Source of the DNA: a cyanobacterium PCC 7702
GTDB lineage: Bacteria > Cyanobacteriota > Cyanobacteriia > Cyanobacteriales > Nostocaceae
Length of the DNA: 39,493 nt
NCBI GenBank assembly: GCA_000332255.1
Contig: KB235926.1
Coordinates: 3,036,882-3,076,374, forward strand
Direction: 5' to 3'
How positions within the stretch are numbered: position 1 is the first letter of the stretch; every line of letters starts with the position of its first letter. The notes beneath the pieces were generated by a model. The model had not been told where the DNA came from and did not search any database. It saw only the letters and a list, made by a program, of their open reading frames with translations. A program made the translations under genes and the position numbers. Below, one piece after another: positions 35,870-39,493 of the stretch.

Positions 35870-36640
35870 ACCGACGTCCCGTAATTGCTGCAACTACCTC
35901 AGCAGTCAGTACAACAGTTGTTGACAAACTCGAACGCGATCGCTGCTTTAGATATTTCCACACTTGCTCTAATGATATTGCTTGGTAGATGAGAAAACTC
36001 AAAAAAGCTCTCCTGTTTTTGGTTCTACAATCCCGTAAATGTAACTAACTTGAAAAAAGCTGTTGCAGTTGTCTTAATCGCTTTCACTCTTAAGCGCGGC
36101 AATCTTGCACCCTCCTAAGGTCTTCTATCTCAATTGGGTTTCATCGCCATAAAACCCAACACACTGACTGCAAACTATATCAGCATTGCTAAGTTCTTGC
36201 CTAGGTTTTTCATAGGCTTAGAGTTGCTCACAAGAGTGCTCAACAATCGCCGGTCATGACATTTGAGGCGATGATTGCAATCTAGGGTGCAGCAGTTGAT
36301 GTACTGTTTTGTACTTTGCCTTAATCCCCAATTCCTGCACCAACCAATCACAGCTGGTTGCTTTCAAGGTTTTTGCAATGCTTTCTGTTGAGCCCACACT
36401 AGTATTGCACGCGATCGCTCTGAAGAGACTTTGCACTCTTTGCAATTCACTAATGCCTCCCTATTTAGTACAATCGCAGCCGCTACTGTAACATAGCCTG
36501 GTGCTGTCGTCACATCGCTGTTGGATCTTAGGTATCTGTTCTTTGCTAAAGGTTGTTTTCTGCTCTTTTAGTAACTGCTTGAGAGGTGCTTTGCTCTCTT
36601 GGATTTCTAGTTTGTAAATGCCTGCTATTTCCCTTGCTGT
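35870..36640 (-). pseudogene. Degraded IS630-family transposase
   Basis: On the minus strand recognisable pieces occur in shifting frames: IAGIYKLEIQES and LKQLLKEQKTTFSKEQI (N-terminus), LVQELGIKAKYKTVHQLL (helix-turn-helix and linker), FYGDETQLR (first acidic residue of the DDE site) and IYGIVEPKTGELFEFSHL. They follow the order of cyanobacterial IS630 transposases, but stop codons, frameshifts and internal loss occur throughout and the C-terminal DDE residues are not visible. The element is ancient and inactive. Terminal repeats were not recognised, so the ends are approximate. Confidence 0.75.
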
Positions 36641-36788
36641 TAGCGAGGTGCACTATCTGTCGTTTGCTTTTGAAGAATTGGTATTAGTAATGCTGCCACC
36701 AAACTATACAACTGTTCTAGTAATATTAATTTTCTCAAATTTCACCACACAGTTTTCTTTTAATGCTGGGGAGATTAAATGAATAAAT

Positions 36789-37437
36789 TTAAAGAATTAA
36801 TGAATCTTTGAGGATGCGAAATAAACATGACATTTTCATCTTCTCAAACCTTGCTTGCCAAAATCCTTGGTTCGGTAAATAATTCAAATATACATGAACA
36901 TGGAACGTTTTTTGCAAACGCTCTGCCCAAAGTTTGAGTTGCTCATAAGTTTGGACTAAGTTTGGACAAGCCGTTCACCCTCAACGTCAACTTCCGTGGT
37001 GAGATAATTTTGAAGAATCTCAATCAATGAAATTTTATTGTCATTTTTTGCCGATAACACTAAAGGTGAGCGCAATGTCTGTTCGTTTTCTTGATTTGAC
37101 GGAGTATGAATTGACCAACTAATACGGTCTAGTAAAAATTCACCTCCAGCATTGTTTAATGCTCGATCTAAGACAACAGGACTGACATTTATTTCCCACG
37201 CCAGGACTTCGCCAAACTTTTGCGGTTCTTGATGAGCTTGTTTCAAAAAGAAATTGAGTCTGGGCGAAACTTCTCCCTTTCTACCAGATTTGTTAATTCG
37301 CTAACTGGTAAGAAGGGACGAAAAATTCCATATTTAAAAACAACCTTTTCAGCCGCTGCTGCAGTGTTAGTATGGCATAAGAGAGCGAAAAATGTTACTA
37401 ACAGTAAAGTATATAATTTGGGATAGATAAATCTCAT
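36789..37437 (-). pseudogene. DUF1400-domain secreted protein, broken twice
   Basis: From the ATG at 37435-37437 the protein begins MRFIYPKLYTLLLVTFFALL with a signal peptide ending TAAAAEK, then VVFKYGIFRPFLPVSEL. This matches cyanobacterial DUF1400 proteins, known alone or fused ahead of alpha/beta-hydrolase domains. The frame stops at a TGA after RPDSISF. With one extra T in a five-base run (37245-37249, A on the plus strand) it would continue LKQAHQEPQKFGEVLAWEIN, then VSPVVLDRALNN and ISLIEILQNYLTTEV. It ends a second time at VEGERLVQT because an 11-base tandem duplication (36946-36967) shifts frame. Beyond the duplication the frame reads YEQLKLWAERLQKTFHVHV. The gene is dead or badly sequenced; the duplication argues for true decay. 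Confidence 0.8.
36946..36967. repeat. 11-base tandem duplication TAAGTTTGGAC x2
   Basis: Two perfect adjacent copies of TAAGTTTGGAC, at 36946-36956 and 36957-36967, lie within the DUF1400 pseudogene. Removing one copy restores the reading frame across this point, so this is a recent replication-slippage type duplication that disrupted the gene. Confidence 0.9.
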
Positions 37438-37925
37438 TATTCTCCAAGAGAGCAATTTCTTTCAGTGTATTCCTAAAGGGATTTTTAGGTATGATAAAAT
37501 ATCGTGGAAAATTAAAGTTAACTGCTCAACCAAAGCTCTGGAATTCTCCTAAAAGTCAAGCTATGAACATGCATGCCGTAGAGTTAGCTGCACTTGAGTA
37601 AGAATCAATCACAGTTAGTTGTGAAGCTTTCAAGACACAATTACATGCATCATTGCCAGAACTATAATTGCTGTAATTCGGGCAGGCAAAAGTGGTGGAT
37701 GAAAGCTTGGTGCAAGCTGTCCTTCTATATTTCAAGCTCTATTCGAATCTAGCTACACATTCTTCCTTGCACAACGGCCGTCAATCAATGCCCTCTGTCC
37801 GCTGTTAACTAAAGCATAACAAGGAACGAGGGCACTTGAGTTTTGACAACCTTCACAAAAATGCTATGGGGTGGAATAGGATTGAGTAACTGGAGGATTT
37901 GTCACAAACATTCATAACATTGGTA
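37438..37925. other. Non-coding or decayed stretch
   Basis: These 488 bases hold no frame I can support. Short plus-strand pieces such as VDESLVQAVLLYFKLYSNL near 37690-37750 look protein-like but match no family I recognise. It is likely decayed sequence between the DUF1400 pseudogene and the zinc-ribbon gene. Confidence 0.35.
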
Positions 37926-38162
37926 TTAACCTACTTTTCGTTTTTTGGTTGACTTGCTTAAAGTCCTTGATTTACCTTTTGTCACCGGCGCCGGAGTTTT
38001 GGCTGCATGGACTTTTGGAGGTCGACACCGTTCGCAGAATAACGGTCTCGAAGGATAGCAAGTGCGTTCGACCACTTTATTGCATCCTTTACAAACAAAA
38101 CGATAAACTCTCTGCTTAATGATGCGAACGTGAGCTTTGACGAAAACTTCTTTACTTTCCAC
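37926..38162 (-). CDS. Small zinc-ribbon protein
   Basis: A 78-residue basic protein with two Cys pairs, CKGC and CERC, separated by 17 residues (including CYPSRPLF). This is a zinc-ribbon-like arrangement, followed by a lysine-rich tail (KGKSRTLSKSTKKRKVG) suited to nucleic acid binding. It starts with GTG after an AAGGA ribosome binding site seven bases upstream. Its start is only 33 bases from the ATG of the divergent gene, so the two leaders must overlap. The function is unknown; the metal-binding call is from motif only. Confidence 0.7.
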   Translation of the reverse strand: MESKEVFVKAHVRIIKQRVYRFVCKGCNKVVERTCYPSRPLFCERCRPPKVHAAKTPAPVTKGKSRTLSKSTKKRKVG

Positions 38163-38195
38163 TGTTTATTCCTTTCAAAACAAAACGAAATTGTT

Positions 38196-38906
38196 ATGGC
38201 TGATTTATCTGAGATTCTTAGGGTACTACAAGCAGAACGAGAGCGTTACGTCTTGGAAGCTGCTGATTTAGAACGCCGTCTGTCTTTTGTTCGGAATCAG
38301 ATCCAAGCTTTGGAAGCTTTAATACCAAAGTACGTTCTAGAAGAGAAAATCCATCATACCTACAAACGCCTACCCGAATCTTCTACTATGCAGGTGTTGT
38401 TAGGAGATAGAACTCACTCTGCTAATAACAAAGAGGAATTAAAGACTCTTGAGCAAGAATCAGAAAACGAACAACAGTTTCAACATCAGACAATTCCAAC
38501 ATCAACCACTCCACAATCTAACTCAGTCCCACATCTGGAACAGACTACTCCTACACAGGAAGAAGTAGATATCTCTGATATTCCCAAGTTAAGTGTCCCT
38601 AGAAAACCTGGAACTCTACCTTTGTTACCTGAATTCCAAGAGTACTCCATACAAAATGCCATCTTGATTTTGATGCGTCGCAAACCGGACATGCATTTTC
38701 ATATTGACGCCATTGTACGTGATTTGTACGGTAATAAATTAACTCCAGAGCAGTTTCGCACTGCTAAAACGAATGTTGGAAAAATGCTTTCTACAGGAGT
38801 GCAAGCGGGTATGTGGTATCGAGTATTGCATGCTCACGGTGTTTACACTTTGAAATATGAAAAGGGAGTTACAAGCAAACAAATAAAGCCAGTGAAGAAG
38901 AAATGA
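38196..38906 (+). CDS. Coiled-coil plus winged-helix-like protein, unknown
   Basis: A 236-residue protein in three parts. Residues 1-45 form a coiled coil (EILRVLQAERERYVLEAADL and ERRLSFVRNQIQALEALI). A polar, Ser/Thr/Gln-rich linker covers about 60-140. The C-terminal domain (about 155-225) reads IQNAILILMRRKPDMHFHID, then AIVRDLYG, LTPEQFRTAKTNVGKML and WYRVLHAHGVYTL. That helix-helix-helix-wing pattern resembles the HARE/HB1-type winged helix found in bacterial transcription and restriction proteins. A DNA-related role is inferred. The frame extends upstream to 38130 through the divergent gene, but ATG 38196 gives a sensible N-terminus. The gene is 33 bases from the zinc-ribbon gene and may be coregulated with it. 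Confidence 0.65.
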   Translation: MADLSEILRVLQAERERYVLEAADLERRLSFVRNQIQALEALIPKYVLEEKIHHTYKRLPESSTMQVLLGDRTHSANNKEELKTLEQESENEQQFQHQTIPTSTTPQSNSVPHLEQTTPTQEEVDISDIPKLSVPRKPGTLPLLPEFQEYSIQNAILILMRRKPDMHFHIDAIVRDLYGNKLTPEQFRTAKTNVGKMLSTGVQAGMWYRVLHAHGVYTLKYEKGVTSKQIKPVKKK

Positions 38907-39174
38907 CTGGATATAGTTAAGATTTTGAGGAACAAGCGACAGGCGATCGCTACTTTGGGTGAATTATTCACTTAGCCATACTTGAATGTATGTGCTTGTT
39001 TGGTTCATCTCAAGACTGTTTTCGCTTCCAAGGTAGCATAATCAACAGTACGGTTAGGAACGGACGAGCATTGAAAGACTTGAAAAGCAGGCGATCGCTG
39101 GCTTGTTGTCAGGCATGAATCAAGTAGATATAAATAAAATATTAAGAGGTAGGCAAAAAAATCTTCTTAAACCC
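38907..39174. other. Spacer upstream of the rRNA promoter
   Basis: The region contains GCGATCGC (HIP1) sites near 38944 and 39092. No gene, tRNA or terminator with a clean T tract was seen. Confidence 0.3.
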
Positions 39175-39203
39175 TTGACATTTTTTTATTTCCTAGCTAA
39201 TCT
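39175..39203 (+). promoter_or_regulatory. rRNA operon promoter
   Basis: TTGACA (39175-39180) is followed by exactly 17 bases, including a T-rich block, and TAATCT (39198-39203). The match is near consensus for a housekeeping sigma promoter and lies 118 bases before the 16S 5' end, where an rrn promoter belongs. An untranslated leader separates the two. Confidence 0.8.
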
Positions 39204-39320
39204 AGGAAAAGTGTGAGGCGAAAGCCGAACCACCGAACCATGAAAAAAGCATAGTTGGAAAGGGAGACGGCAGGGAGAGAAGTTGTCGTCAAAAGAGGAA
39301 TAAATTAAAGAAAGCCAGAA

Positions 39321-39493
<173 letters not shown>

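Overview
The window is chromosomal DNA from a cyanobacterium. PsaC, a high-light-inducible protein, an AcsF-type chlorophyll cyclase, phycobilin-type heme oxygenase and many cyanobacteria-specific small proteins all point there. So do the recurring HIP1 octamer GCGATCGC (for example near 4968, 13181, 18319 and 20353) and the cyanobacterial 16S rRNA 5' end at the right edge. A filamentous, Nostocales-like genome fits the AT-rich spacers and decayed insertion sequences, but the genus cannot be fixed from this sequence.

Layout. 1-235: 5' end of an IS200/IS605 tnpB running off the left edge. 486-1100: light-stress transcription unit (hli plus a small unknown membrane protein) with a promoter, an HLR1-like element and a terminator. 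1145-3815: overlapping cobalt-uptake operon cbiMNQO, minus strand. 3933-4778: small SH3-like protein gene and pentapeptide-repeat gene ending in a terminator. 5029-7493: glmS and psaC. 7744-10730: NAD-dependent epimerase, small acidic protein, PlsC-like acyltransferase. 10882-14427: tetrapyrrole genes for low oxygen, with acsF divergent from ho-hemN; the ho leader holds a terminator-like hairpin and a possible leader peptide. 14486-15610: site-2 protease with CBS domains. 15805-22291: signalling region, with a frameshifted MASE1 hybrid kinase, a lipoprotein, remnants of an HtrA-like protease fused by deletion to a LuxR-type regulator remnant, a frameshifted OmpR-type regulator and its kinase. 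22613-23490: two tiny membrane proteins in mostly empty DNA. 23598-35418: housekeeping block with HtrA protease, signal peptidase I, dihydroorotase, TsaE, YvcK-like protein, RuvC, cardiolipin synthase with an overlapping EEP-family phosphodiesterase, an agmatinase-family enzyme and a five-repeat MscS-like membrane protein. 35419-37925: gene graveyard with a degraded IS630 transposase and a doubly broken DUF1400 gene. 37926-38906: zinc-ribbon protein divergent from a coiled-coil/winged-helix protein. 39175 to the end: strong rRNA promoter and the first ~170 bases of 16S rRNA.

How genes work together. AcsF, HO and HemN are, respectively, the chlorophyll, bilin and protoporphyrin branch enzymes that cyanobacteria swap in under micro-oxic conditions, and here they share one divergent control region. 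CbiMNQO would supply cobalt for B12. Hli and its partner probably act in thylakoids under excess light.

A cross-window theme is single-base indels in homopolymers that break otherwise good genes (16782, 21069, 37245, and the LuxR remnant). They could be genuine decay, slippage sites or sequencing error; the reads would decide. No clearly new multi-gene system is evident. The strongest candidates for new biology are the ho leader (12122-12229), the Hli partner (805-1044) and the tightly divergent pair at 38162/38196.
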